Source of the DNA: Fusobacterium varium
GTDB taxonomy: Bacteria > Fusobacteriota > Fusobacteriia > Fusobacteriales > Fusobacteriaceae
Length of the DNA stretch: 64,000 nt
Assembly: GCA_900637705.1 (NCBI GenBank)
Contig: LR134390.1
Location: forward strand, 930,001 to 994,000
Direction of reading: 5' to 3'
In this document: positions 1-11,318 of the stretch, in pieces
How positions within the stretch are numbered: the first letter of the stretch is position 1
Layout of the letters: each line of letters begins with the position of its first letter
Notes under the pieces: generated by a model
Seen by the model: the letters and a program-made list of their open reading frames with translations, nothing else
Told to the model about the DNA's origin: nothing
The model's database searches: none
Made by a program: the position numbers and the translations under genes

Positions 1-81
1 GATAATTTATTACAGAACAATGCTGATATCATATTTTTTTAAATTACAACAAATTTATTTCTAGAAGAAAGAATATAATTG

Positions 82-110
82 TTGAATAGTGACTATAATT
101 GTTGTAAAAT
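82..110 (+). promoter_or_regulatory. Predicted sigma-70-type promoter of the MORN lipoprotein gene
   Basis: TTGAAT (82-87) is followed after exactly 17 bases by TAAAAT (105-110), and a GGAGG ribosome site (133-137) lies 8 bases before the start codon at 145. An 11-base direct repeat, TATAATTGTTG, occurs at 74-84 and 94-104, one inside the spacer, so a regulator or a second promoter could use it. Confidence 0.5.
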
Positions 111-144
111 AAAAAGTAAAGAATGAACAACTGGAGGCTCAACT

Positions 145-825
145 ATGAAGTATATTATTCTGATCATCACTTTTTTGATGATAGGATGTACAAATATAAA
201 AAATAATATTTCCTCTTTTTCTAAAGAAACTATAAAAACTTACTATGAAAATGGAACTGTAGAATCTAAAATAATGTATGTTGATAATAAGAAAAATGGA
301 AAGATGACAAGTTATTTTGAAAATGGAAAAATTGCTGTAAAAGGATTTTTTAAAGATGATAAAAGAGATAAAAAGTGGATATTTTACAATGAAAATAATG
401 GAAAGATATCTAGTATTGAAAGGTACATAGATGGTCAGCTTAATGGAGAACAAGTATATTATCATGAAAACGGAAAAATAAAAGTAAAAGGAAACTATAC
501 TAATGGGAAAAGAAGTGGCTTTTGGGAAATGTTTGATGAAGAAGGCAAATTAGAAGTACAAAATATATTTATTGATGGAGAAAATATTATAAGTGTAGGA
601 ATATATCAAAAAAATGGAAAACTTCTATGCAATGGAAATGTTGTAAATCAATTAAGGCAGGGAGAATGGAAATATTTTGATGAAGAAGGAAATATAGCTT
701 ATATTGTAAATTATGAAAGAGGAATAAGAAATGGAAAATGGCAGGCATTTGATAAAAATGGAAGTCTTCTAATGAATGGGATTTATAGAAATGGAAGAAT
801 AGTGGGAATTGATGTAGAAGAATAA
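145..825 (+). CDS. MORN-repeat (YwqK-type) lipoprotein
   Basis: A 226-residue exported protein. The first 15 residues form a short hydrophobic signal ending in a lipobox-like IGC, so it is probably lipid-anchored after cleavage at Cys15. The rest is made of repeats of about 20-24 residues of the type YYENGTVESK...NGKMTSYFENGKIAVKG, which is the MORN_2 variant pattern found in YwqK-family proteins. The role of this family in bacteria is poorly defined; some are annotated as antitoxin-like, which the sequence here does not prove. A GGAGG site lies 8 bases before ATG. It stands alone, with its own promoter. A second MORN protein lies at 29948-30418 on the other strand. Confidence 0.8.
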   Translation: MKYIILIITFLMIGCTNIKNNISSFSKETIKTYYENGTVESKIMYVDNKKNGKMTSYFENGKIAVKGFFKDDKRDKKWIFYNENNGKISSIERYIDGQLNGEQVYYHENGKIKVKGNYTNGKRSGFWEMFDEEGKLEVQNIFIDGENIISVGIYQKNGKLLCNGNVVNQLRQGEWKYFDEEGNIAYIVNYERGIRNGKWQAFDKNGSLLMNGIYRNGRIVGIDVEE

Positions 826-840
826 AATATAAATTTCTAT

Positions 841-1088
841 TGTGGAAAAGGTATAATAAAAATTGGAGTTGCTTTATTCAATGGTGGAATAAGAGCAACT
901 ATATTTTTAAATGATTGGCAAAAAATGAACTTTCTGCTTATCCAGCATGGGTAGTTAATTGTATTAATTACTAAAAAGATAATCATAAAGAAGAAGTAAA
1001 AACTTGCAAAACTAATCTGAATAAATCTAGTGAAGAAGATTAAGAAAGATATGGATATGAAAATATAAAGTATTTTTATTATTCATAA
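841..1088 (+). pseudogene. Decayed remnant of a small protein gene (tentative)
   Basis: Reading from 841 gives a protein-like stretch (KIGVALFNGGIRATIFLNDW) that passes into the next frame at the A run 920-925 and continues as NELSAYPAWVVN. In that second frame there are two in-frame TAA codons (972 and 1041), then YGYENIKYF and a final stop at 1086-1088. One frameshift plus two internal stops, with no visible ribosome site, suggests a degraded gene rather than an assembly error alone. I do not recognise the parent family. A hairpin terminator follows at 1118. It could also be chance reading of AT-rich DNA. Confidence 0.35.
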
Positions 1089-1117
1089 GACTCTATTTTA
1101 AATATGAAATAATTAAT

Positions 1118-1178
1118 TGAGAAAGTTTGAAAAAATTATTTGTTAAAAATTAAAATTTAAAGAGCTTTCTCATTTTTT
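1118..1178 (+). terminator. Hairpin terminator with long loop
   Basis: TGAGAAAG (1118-1125) pairs perfectly with CTTTCTCA (1165-1172), followed by a run of six T (1173-1178). The 39-base loop is long for an intrinsic terminator, so strength is uncertain. Confidence 0.45.
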
Positions 1179-1323
1179 AGTGAAAATAAAAATTTTAAAA
1201 GAGTGATAAATCTGATATAGTAAAAACAGAAAAAGTTTTTTAAAGGGAGAAAATATTTGATATAAGTATAGATATTATTAATTTTATTTGAAATTTAATT
1301 TTGAATAGATAAAGGAGAAATTA

Positions 1324-2058
1324 ATGCCATTTACATTTTCGCATCCTGCAATCATATTGCCATTAAAAAAATTACCTAAAAAATATATATCAATGACAGG
1401 GCTTATTGTAGGAAGCATAACTCCAGACTTTGAATATTTTTTAAGAATGAAAAGTAAATACAGTCATACTATAAGTGGTATTTTATGGTATGATTTACCT
1501 ATGGGAATTTTTTTGGCTTTTATATTTCATAATTTAATTAAGGAAGCTTTAATTAATAATATGCCTCTTTTTTTTAAATCACGTTTTATAAATCTTAGAG
1601 ATTTTAATTGGAATAGCTATTTTAAAAAGAATTGGTATATTGTTATAATTTCTATCATAATAGGTATATGTTCTCATATATTATGGGACGGATTTACTCA
1701 TAGAACAGGACATTTTGTAAAGATATTTCCAGTATTGAAGTCCTCTATAAGACTTTTTGGAACAAAGATACCAGTATATAGAATATTACAGCATATAAGT
1801 ACTTTTTTAGGAGGAATAGCAGTAATTAAAGCTGTTATTGATTTGCCAGCAGATAAAAGCTGTACAACTCAAAAGGGAAAATATAAATATTGGATTCTAT
1901 TAATTACTGCAACACCAATAATAATGTTTTATGGCCTTTCAAAGAGAATTCCATATTACTCTTTCTGGAATTTGATAGTTAATTTTATTACAGCTTTTCT
2001 TCTTTCAATGGTATTGACCTCTTTTATATTTAGAGAAAAAAATATAAATAAAAATTAA
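1324..2058 (+). CDS. DUF4184 family integral membrane protein
   Basis: A 244-residue protein starting MPFTFSHPAIILPLKKLP, with GLIVGSITPDFEYF at about residues 27-40, which is the signature of DUF4184. It has several hydrophobic segments (about residues 55-75, 108-128, 160-175, 195-240) and histidines (HPA, ILWDGFTHRTGH) that could bind metal; the family function is unknown. An AAGGAG site lies a few bases before ATG 1324. The gene is monocistronic, between the decayed ORF and a long AT-rich gap. Length fits the family. Confidence 0.75.
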   Translation: MPFTFSHPAIILPLKKLPKKYISMTGLIVGSITPDFEYFLRMKSKYSHTISGILWYDLPMGIFLAFIFHNLIKEALINNMPLFFKSRFINLRDFNWNSYFKKNWYIVIISIIIGICSHILWDGFTHRTGHFVKIFPVLKSSIRLFGTKIPVYRILQHISTFLGGIAVIKAVIDLPADKSCTTQKGKYKYWILLITATPIIMFYGLSKRIPYYSFWNLIVNFITAFLLSMVLTSFIFREKNINKN

Positions 2059-2517
2059 ACTTTTAGAGAAGAAAAATTTCAATATAATTTTTTCTTTATA
2101 GTTTTAAAAAAGAATAAATAAAGTTAAAATAACTATATTTATTTTTATAAAAATTTATAAAATTATTAATTTTATTTTTGTTTTGATAATATTCTACATA
2201 AAATATAAAATTGAAAATTTTTTGAGCTCATGAAATTTTAGAAAAAATCTAAAAATCATGAGTTTTTTTATTTTTTTAGAAAAAATATTTATATTTATTT
2301 TAAAAACAATTATAAAATCGTTATTCTTATCATTACTTAAAAACTGTTGATGGAAAACTGTTCCTGAATTTTTGTAATCATCAGAAAGTAGTTTTTTATA
2401 AGAAGATAATAAAAGATATAAATAATACAAACCTAGAGGAGCATAAAGAAAAAATTATTGAAAAAGTAAAATGTAAAAAGACAAATTGGAAAACAAAATA
2501 TAGTAGGAGGCTGTAAA
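2059..2517. other. AT-rich intergenic region, one terminator-like hairpin
   Basis: 459 bases with no convincing gene. A minus-strand ORF in 2194-2430 has no ribosome site and low-complexity composition. The only clear structure is the hairpin at 2227-2270. Confidence 0.6.
2227..2270 (+). terminator. Intrinsic terminator-like hairpin
   Basis: CTCATGAAATTTTAGA (2227-2242) pairs with TCTAAAAATCATGAG (2248-2262) with a one-base bulge and a five-base loop, followed by seven T (2263-2269). It lies 170 bases past the DUF4184 gene. Confidence 0.6.
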
Positions 2518-2629
2518 ATGGCAGGAGAAAATCAAATTTTACATAACTTCTTTGGGAACAATAGACAAGGACAGAAGAGTATCTGATGAAGTACTAAGAG
2601 AGAGAAAAAATAGAGTATTAAAAGGTTGA
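2518..2629 (+). pseudogene. Small broken ORF with strong ribosome site
   Basis: TAGGAGG (2503-2509) precedes ATG 2518 at good spacing. In the starting frame the product is only 22 residues. One frame over, the text becomes highly protein-like (FYITSLGTIDKDRRVSDEVL, then RERKNRVLKG) and stops at 2627-2629. A +1 shift near 2533-2537 would give a basic protein of about 36 residues. Given the many indels in this window the gene may be intact in the organism. I do not recognise the family. Confidence 0.35.
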
Positions 2630-2652
2630 AAAAACGAGCTTTTCGCTAAAAA

Positions 2653-2678
2653 GTTCTTGTTTATACATAAAGGCGAAC
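2653..2678 (-). repeat. 26-base near-palindromic element, copy 1
   Basis: Read on the minus strand this element matches copy 2 (2804-2829) at 22 of 26 positions. The core TTTATACATAAA is itself almost palindromic and the ends are GTTC and GAAC. It may be an operator for a dimeric regulator or a hairpin in the leader RNA. Confidence 0.5.
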
Positions 2679-2803
2679 ACCTTTCTGATAACTTCCCTAT
2701 CATTGTACTCTTTAAATTTATAAAAGTCAACATAAAAGTTTTGGGAGGGGAACGGGGTCCAAAAAATGAGGTGTTAAAAATTGGGAGGTTAGAGCGTCTG
2801 AAA

Positions 2804-2829
2804 GTTCGCTTTTATGTATAAAAGGGAAC
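2804..2829 (+). repeat. 26-base near-palindromic element, copy 2
   Basis: Arms GTTC/GAAC and TTTTAT/ATAAAA flank a two-base centre, giving 11 paired positions with one mismatch. Copy 1 lies 125 bases upstream in opposite orientation. Confidence 0.5.
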
Positions 2830-2959
2830 TTTTCTCAGTTACCAGCTTAATCTCTACAAATAAATTCTTAATTTTAATTTGAATTTTAGAGCAAAAAATT
2901 GAAAAAAATTTAAGAAAATTTAAATAAAAAATATATAAAAACAAACTTGGGGGAGAAAT

Positions 2960-5900
2960 ATGATTGAAAAGATTATGAAAGCAGTAAAAAAGGGAAACAA
3001 AAAGAGAAGTAAAAACATAACAATAGGAGCAGTAATAGGATTTTTACTGTCATGTACAAATATCATAGGTGCTGAAAAAGAGATGGCAGGGTTAGAAATA
3101 AAAAGAGAAAATGGAAATCTAAATTTTACAGCATTATCAGGGGGAGCATCACCTAATACTTCTGTAGGAGAGAATATAAATGAATTTTATAAATACAATA
3201 CATTTAAAAATAATGTATATACTAATAATTCAGCAATATCAGAAAAAGTTTCTTCCAATCTTCAAAATTCCTATGGAATAAAACTGTCTTTACTGACAGA
3301 AAATTTTACAATTATAAATGAAAATGTAATAGGGGTAAAGAGTGAGAAAGGTTCAAATAATATTGGGATAAATATATCAGATTCAGCGATAGAATTTACT
3401 ATTAAAAATAATGGATTTATTTATTCAGAAAGAGGGAGCCAGACAAGTTCAGGGATAAAAATAGACAATAACATAATAAAAACAAATATAGAAAATGAAG
3501 GAATTACTTCAGCAAAAGTAGATTCCCCTTCCAAAGCGATAGTAAAAGGAATAGAAAATAATGGAAAAAATTTAGAAATAGCTAATCATGGAGTGATTTA
3601 TGGGGATTCATATGAAGGGGAGGGAATTGGTATACATAATAAAGGAGAGAATTTAAAATTATTAAACAGTGGAATAATTTATGGAAACTCAAGTATTCCT
3701 AAAAGGAATATAGCTGGGATATATGAGAACGGAGCAAATGGAAGTATAAAAAATACAGGAATGATTTTTGAAACTAGTACAGGAAATAATATGTCACATG
3801 GAATTTTCTGTACAAAAGAATTGGATATTTTAGAAAATGATGGAGTAATTTATTCAATAAAAAAGAGTTCAGGAAATTCTAGTTCAGGCTTGACATTTAG
3901 TACATCATTAAGTAAAGGTGAAAAAATATTAAATAATGGGATTATATATGGAATTAATGATGATGGACTTAATAATGAAAATTTAAATGGATATGGAATA
4001 AGTAATGAAAAAAAGGTAATATTTCAAAATTAATAAATACAGGGATTATATATGGAAATAAATATGCTATTAATAATAAAGATATTTATAATAGTTGTGG
4101 AAAAATAGATTCAGGAGTTAACTATGGATTACTTATAAGTGGGGGAGATGAAATAGCAGATGAAAGTATTACTTTTGTGGAAAGTAATGGAAGTAGTAAT
4201 GAAATAGAAAATAATGGATTGATTTTTACAGTTGATGAAAATAGAGTATATACAAGTAAAAATGAATATAAAAATAATTTTGGAACAGAAAAAACAGTAA
4301 GCATAAATGGAGAGAATTATAAAATTTTAAATGTGTCAGCAACAATAAAAGCTGATGGAGAAATAACCGATTACCAATCCTTAGAGTTAAAAAATGGAAA
4401 TAATAATTACGACAAACATATACTTAATGGAGTAGAAAAAACTCTTGTAATAGAAGAAAGAGGAAATGTTGTAAGTAATTCAATAGTTAATGGATATGAT
4501 GATGCCATAGATATGAAAGAAAAATCAGATTTAAAACTGCAAAATACTAAGGTTAATTCATATGGGAAAGCTATAGCTATGGCAGGAAATTCAGAACTCA
4601 CAATAGAAAATTCTATAATTAATGGAGGAGCTTTAGGGGGTAGAAATAATTCTAATACAGAACTTCCTACAATAGGAATAACTGGAGATAATAATAAACT
4701 TATTCTTGAAAAAAATTCTATTGTTAATGGAAATTATAAAGATAAAGATGTAATTAATATTACTTCAGTAATAAAGGTTGAAGGAGATAATAATGAGGTT
4801 ACTCTTTTTGAAGGTTCTGTTGTTAATGGAAAAATGGAAGCTTCAGGAAACGGCAATACTCTTAATTTTTTTGAGAATGTGGAAGGAATGAGAGCAGCTG
4901 GAACTAAAAAAATAAATGTATTACATGACATATCTGGATTTGATAATATTGGAATTAAAGGCAATGTGACACTTTTTGAAGGAATGTCAGTAACAGGTGT
5001 AAATTCTATAAAAATAGGAGAGAACAGCACTTTGAATTTAAGATTAACTGATACTTTTTCAGGAAACTTAGCAGATGCAGAGTTTGATGATGATGAAATT
5101 ATAGTAACCAGACCTTCTCATGCACTTCAAAATAATGGAGAAAAATTAGTAATAACTGGGGAAGGAACTGACAAAGATACAATAGGGAGTATAAATTTTA
5201 TAACTGATAACATTGGTAAACGTGCAAAATTAGATATGACAGATATTTATATAGAAAACTTGTATATAAGAGCCAGCTCAGCAATAGACAGTGCAGTATT
5301 TGACGAAGGAAAGGAATTAATCCTAAGTGCAGGAACTTCTTTAGATGATTTACATTTAGATAAAATATACAAATCAGAGGCAGTGGATAAACCAGAGCCG
5401 CCTTCTAAACCTTCAAAGAAGAGGTATAACTCATTAAATAATATTTACAAAGGGATATACAGTAGTAAAGAGGATAACCTAAATGCTTTAAGAGTTCTAA
5501 TTTCTTCTAATTTAGGAAATAATTATGATGAAAACATGAGTGATGAAGAACAACTTAAAATCTAATGAGCTACTTAGGAAGTATCTATACAGAAACTCTA
5601 TATTCATTTTCAAGCGAACTTTCAAGAAAATCAGCAGGAATGTTTAGAGATATAGTGACAGAAAATCAATTTAGATCAAACTTAAACAGATGGCTGGTAA
5701 TGGGTGGACTTACTCATGCAGATGGAGGAACTAAAGATAGCTACTATGGACAAAATTATCATGAAATTGATGGTGGAACAGCAGATGTAGATGTGGATAT
5801 GAAGCTTACTGGAGCTTATGTCCTGAGTAAATATGGATATTCAGAAAATGTATCATTAGGAGTAACAGTAGGAGGAAACAAAAGTGAAGCTAAACTTCCA

Positions 5901-6572
5901 ATGTCAAAAGTAAAAGGAAACAGTGGATATATAGGAGCATTTGCAGAAAACTACAGAGGAAACCTTACACTAAAAGCTGGAGCAGGAATTCAATATTCAG
6001 AATATGATGCTAATAGAGCAACACTGGGAGGACATAGCTACAATGATAAATATTCAGATATGGCATACGATATTTATCTAAATGGAAGATATTCTCACAA
6101 TATTGGGAATAATTTATTCTTAGAACCATATGGAACACTGTCATATACATATGTAGACCAAGAAGGTACAGATGAAGGAAGCAAGGTTCTTGCAATAGAA
6201 ACAGATTCAAAATCATTTGACTATACAGCAGCTAAAGTGGGAGTAGACCTTAAAAAAGTAATCCCACATGAAAAAGGAAAGAGTACATTGTCAGCAGGGG
6301 TAAGCTACACAAGACTTCTTACTGGGGCAGATGAAGAAAATATTACAGGAAGATTTAAAGGAAAAGATGCAAGTGATTTTGATATTCTAGTTCCTCACAA
6401 AAATGAACATAGCATAGGATTAAATGCTAAGTACGCACTTGAACTTGAAAGTGGAATTCTGTTTGATGTAAAAGGAAGCTACTCATTAGAGAGAGATTCA
6501 CATAATGGAACTGGTAAAAACAGAAACAAAAGTGAATGGATAGTAGGAGCAGGATTAGGGTATAAGTTCTAG
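2960..6572 (+). CDS. Type V autotransporter, frameshifted twice in this assembly
   Basis: Reconstructed length 1204 residues. Residues 1-38 are an extended signal peptide (basic KKGNKKRSKN then a hydrophobic segment ending IIGA). The passenger (about 40-860) consists of degenerate repeats around NNGIIYG and NSGIIYG, typical of a beta-helix adhesin. The last 280 residues or so form the outer-membrane beta-barrel, ending in GLGYKF with a terminal Phe as barrels require. Breaks: loss of one base in the A run 4008-4014 and another at 5557-5560; reading resumes in frame with repeat text continuing (KLINTGIIYGNKY after the first). Expected role is surface adhesion or aggregation; substrate unknown. 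A GGGGGAG site precedes ATG 2960. Confidence 0.85.
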
Positions 6573-6650
6573 TATGATGATAGAAAATAACTCCATAGAA
6601 AATATTAAAGTTTAGAGCATTTAAAACTATTATGGAGGTGAAATAAAAAG

Positions 6651-6690
6651 GGATTAACTCCTGTTGACTATAGGAATTAATCCTTTTTTA
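6651..6690 (+). terminator. Terminator of the autotransporter gene
   Basis: GGATTAACTCC (6651-6661) pairs with GGAATTAATCC (6673-6683) with a small internal mismatch, followed by a T run (6684-6688). Confidence 0.65.
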
Positions 6691-6742
6691 TTGAAAAAAA
6701 TATTTAGTATATTTATTCTTTCTCCAAGCTGTAGTACATGCC

Positions 6743-6771
6743 TTGACATAATATAAAATATAATTTATACT
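6743..6771 (+). promoter_or_regulatory. Predicted promoter of the rpiR-type regulator gene
   Basis: TTGACA (6743-6748), a 17-base spacer, and TATACT (6766-6771): a near-consensus sigma-70 promoter 58 bases before the start codon. Confidence 0.6.
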
Positions 6772-6828
6772 TTATTAAATCATTAAATTTTTGTTGTAAC
6801 AATATAGTAAATGTATTGGGGGAATAAT

Positions 6829-7629
6829 ATGGGGAATTTCTTAAATAGGCTTTTGGCTATGTTAAATGATAATGATTTAGACTCTACAAATTATCACATT
6901 GCAATGACATTATTGATGAATTTTTATTCATTGTATAAACTCTCCATTGGAGAAGTGGCAAAATTATGCAGTGTTTCAAAATCTACAATTTCTAAATTCA
7001 TCAGAGTTTTAAATTTTGAAGACTATGCAGATTTTAGAGCTTCAGCTTATTTCAAGGAAAATAGATATGGTTATAATTTAAATTATAATCAAAATATAGC
7101 TGAATATATAGAAAAATATGGCTATAGCTCATATTTAAAATGTATTCAACAGGATATAGATTCATTAAATAGAGAAGAAAATTTAAAAAATATAGAAAAA
7201 TTGGCACAAGACCTCACTCACTATAAAAAAGTAGCAAGTTTTGGTTTGTTATTTTCAGAAATTGGGGCCATTGATCTGCAAATGAAATTAGCTTATAATG
7301 GTAAATTTTTAATTACAAATTTAGATGATGTGAAACAAGATACATTTATCAGAAGAGCAGATGAAGAAACATTGATAATTATATATTCTAACTCTGGATT
7401 TTATCTGAAAAAATATCAACTATCTGAATTTCAAGAAGAAAAAGATTATTCAAGAATAAAAGCAAAGATTGTTTTGATAACTGGAAATGAGAAGATGAAA
7501 AATTATTCTGGCATTGATAATTGTATAGCTTTTCATCATAATTCAGAAATTCAAAGTCATTCTATAATTTATCCTTTGATAAATGATCATATTGTAAATA
7601 AATATCGACAATTAACAAAAAATAAATAG
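6829..7629 (+). CDS. RpiR/MurR family transcriptional regulator
   Basis: 266 residues. The N-terminal helix-turn-helix (about 36-72, SIGEVAKLCSVSKSTISKFI) matches the HTH_6 domain, and the C-terminal half (about 105-250) has the layout of a SIS sugar-phosphate-binding domain, although degenerate. ATG 6829 is preferred over an ATG 18 bases upstream because GGGGGAA sits at good spacing before it. It precedes a beta-glucoside PTS and a 6-phospho-beta-glucosidase on the same strand, so it is the likely regulator of that pair, responding to a phosphorylated sugar. It ends in its own structured terminator, so it is a separate transcript. Confidence 0.82.
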   Translation: MGNFLNRLLAMLNDNDLDSTNYHIAMTLLMNFYSLYKLSIGEVAKLCSVSKSTISKFIRVLNFEDYADFRASAYFKENRYGYNLNYNQNIAEYIEKYGYSSYLKCIQQDIDSLNREENLKNIEKLAQDLTHYKKVASFGLLFSEIGAIDLQMKLAYNGKFLITNLDDVKQDTFIRRADEETLIIIYSNSGFYLKKYQLSEFQEEKDYSRIKAKIVLITGNEKMKNYSGIDNCIAFHHNSEIQSHSIIYPLINDHIVNKYRQLTKNK

Positions 7630-7642
7630 TTTTATAGAAATA

Positions 7643-7696
7643 GGAGTTATTGCAAAGTGATGATTTTTAATCATTTATTTGAGCAACTCCTTTTTT
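7643..7696 (+). terminator. Nested-hairpin terminator, copy 1
   Basis: GGAGTT (7643-7648) pairs with AACTCC (7685-7690), followed by six T. Inside is a second hairpin ATGATT-TTT-AATCAT (7660-7674). An 18-base core, TGATGATTTTTAATCATT, is identical in the terminator at 41323-41375. Confidence 0.65.
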
Positions 7697-7813
7697 ATTT
7701 TTAAATTATTAATAGTATATAGTTTCCAAAAAACGAACTTTTAAATGCTGATAAAAAAATATGATATGATAAGGCTATCAATTCAGAAAGTAAAATATTA
7801 TGGAGGTTATAAC

Positions 7814-9672
7814 ATGGCAAAACAAAATTATGACCAATTAGCAAAAGAAATTATATTTCTTGTTGGTGGAGAGGAAAATATAGTAAATTTGACACATTGT
7901 GTAACTAGATTAAGATTTAAACTTAAAGATGAAGCAAAAGCTGATGAAAATAATTTATCTAAATTAAAGGGAGTAATTTCAATTGTAAAAGGAAATGGAC
8001 AATTTCAAGTAGTGGTAGGAAGTGCAGTAGAAGATGTTTTTAATGCAATTCAAAGACTATATTCAATAGGAGAAGCAGAAATTAAGGAAGAGAAAAAAGT
8101 GGAACTTTATTTACACGTACTTTGAATATGATGTCTGCAATTTTAAATCCAATTGTCATTGCTTTGGCAGGAGCGGGGATGATAAAAGCTCTTCTTGTTA
8201 TTCTGACAACAACATTAGGAATATTGGATACAAGCGGAGGAACATACAAGATTTTAGCAGCAGCTGGAAACAGTGTATTTTATTTTTTACCATTGTTTTT
8301 AGCTTATTCTTCTGCAAAAGCTTTTAAATGTAATCCATATATAGCACTGGCAATAGTGGCGACATTAATGGAACCTAATTTTACAAAACTTATGTCAAAA
8401 CCGGGGGATGTAACATCATTTTTAGGAATTCCTGTAGTTTTGATAGGATATTCTGGAAGTCTGGTTCCTGCTATTATCTCTATTTTAATTTACTCTAAAT
8501 TAGAAAGAATTTTAAAAAAGTTCATTCCTAAAAATATAGAATTATTTGCTCTTTCATTTGTTTCTCTCCTTATAATGGTACCTCTTACTGTTATTGTAAT
8601 TGGACCAATTGGAGTGTATCTTGCAGATCAAGCAGGTAACTTAGTTAACTTTTTAAGTGTAAAAAATGGGTTATTAACAGGAGCAATCATTGGAGCTGGC
8701 TGGACTTTCCTTGTAATGCTGGGAGTTCAATGGGGTGTTGTACCTATTATGATTAATAATATTTCAACATATGGTTATGATGTGATAAGACCCATGATAG
8801 CAGCAGCAACGTTTGCAAGTGCAGGAGCTGCATTTGGAGTATTTTTAAAGGCAAAAAATAAAGAAAATAAAGCATATGCACTTTCAGCTACAATTCCAGC
8901 TTTACTTGGAGGAATTACAGAGCCAATTGTATATGGAATCTCTTTAAAATATAAGAAACCTTTTATAGCTCAAGTAATAGGAGGAGCGATAGCAGGTGGA
9001 TTTATGGGAATGATGCATACTAAAGCTATAGTCTATGTATTTCCAGCACTGACTACTTTGCCGGCATTTTTAGGAGAAACATTTATATATTATAGGGATT
9101 ACACTTGCATTTACGATAACAGCAGTAATTACTTTCTTTTTAGGAATAGATGAAAAAGATGATATAAAAATTGATGAAAAAAATAGTGATAAAACTAAAA
9201 ATGAAGATATAATTATTAAATCTTGTATTGAAGGAGAAGCAATAGAACTTAATAAAGTAAAAGATGAGGCTTTCGCGTCAGAATCTATTGGAAAAGGAGT
9301 TGGAATCATACCTAAAAAAGGAATACTTTATGCACCAGCAGATGGAGAAATTTCAACTGTATTTACTACAGGACATGCAGTAGGAATGGTAACTGATAAA
9401 GAAGTAGAAATATTGATGCGCATTGGAATCAATACTGTTGAAATGAATGGAGAAGGATTTACAAAAAAAATAAAGGAAGGACAGAAGGTAAAAGCAGGAG
9501 ATGTTCTAATAGAGTTTGATATAGAGAAGATAAAAAAGCAGGATATGATACAACTACAATGATGATAATTTCTAATAGTGAAGAATATTCTGATATAGAA
9601 GTATTAAATTTAGGTGAAGTAAAACAGAATAATGATATTTTAATAATCAGACATGTTGTTGACAATCAATAA
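7814..9672 (+). CDS. Beta-glucoside PTS transporter EIIBCA, frameshifted three times
   Basis: Reconstructed length 619 residues. EIIB is at about 5-80 with phospho-acceptor Cys29 in LTHCVTRLRF. EIIC (about 105-455) has many membrane segments and GGITEPIVYGI. EIIA is at about 480-615 (YAPADGEISTVF, GEGFTKKIKEGQKVKAGD). Breaks: one base lost near 8098-8102, a net +1 shift at 9085-9092, and one base lost in the A run 9532-9537. In EIIA the phospho-accepting His of the usual ILIHIGIDTV is Arg here (LMRIGINTV, codon 9419-9421); the supporting His in GHAVG is present. It imports and phosphorylates a beta-glucoside such as cellobiose or arbutin; the exact sugar is not shown. The 6-phospho-beta-glucosidase follows. 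Confidence 0.85.
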
Positions 9673-9700
9673 GTTTAATTTTAAATTTTTGAGTATAAAA

Positions 9701-9719
9701 AAAGATTCATTGAATCTTT
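9701..9719. repeat. 19-base perfect palindrome between PTS and glucosidase genes
   Basis: AAAGATTCA, a central T, then TGAATCTTT. There is no T tract after it, so it is more likely an operator or an RNA-processing hairpin than a terminator. Confidence 0.4.
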
Positions 9720-9734
9720 AGAATTTATATTTAA

Positions 9735-11225
<1,491 letters not shown>

Positions 11226-11236
11226 ATAGTTATTTT

Positions 11237-11268
11237 GGGAAGTCTTATATACAAGACTTCCTTTTTTA
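11237..11268 (+). terminator. Terminator of the beta-glucoside operon
   Basis: GGAAGTCTT (11238-11246) pairs with AAGACTTCC (11253-11261), followed by six T (11262-11267). Confidence 0.75.
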
Positions 11269-11318
11269 TTTTAAAATAGATTTTTCAAGAAAATTATTAC
11301 ATTTTAAGAAATCATTTT

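Larger units (their letters stand above)
2630..2959. other. Long upstream region of the autotransporter gene
   Basis: 330 bases without a gene. It contains two near-palindromic 26-base sites in opposite orientation (2653-2678 and 2804-2829), unusually G-rich stretches for this genome (2742-2760, 2781-2790) and AT-rich DNA directly before the GGGGGAG ribosome site at 2950. It is probably a regulatory leader or promoter region. Confidence 0.5.

Noticed and set aside
145-825. MORN/YwqK protein as antitoxin of a toxin-antitoxin pair
   Set aside because: It is an exported lipoprotein with no partner gene of toxin type beside it.
2194-2733. Minus-strand ORFs of 64 and 78 codons before the autotransporter
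   Set aside because: No ribosome site, low-complexity Ser/Phe/Leu-rich products, and one overlaps the palindromic element.
4008-5560. Programmed -1 frameshifting in the autotransporter gene
   Set aside because: The site at 5557-5560 does not fit a X XXY YYZ slippery heptamer in the zero frame, no stem-loop lies at the right distance, and the same kind of break occurs in many unrelated genes.
7727-7740. Repeat of the AAAAAACGA-CTTTT sequence seen at about 2629-2645
   Set aside because: Only about 14 bases of AT-rich similarity with no shared structure; too short to call a repeat family.
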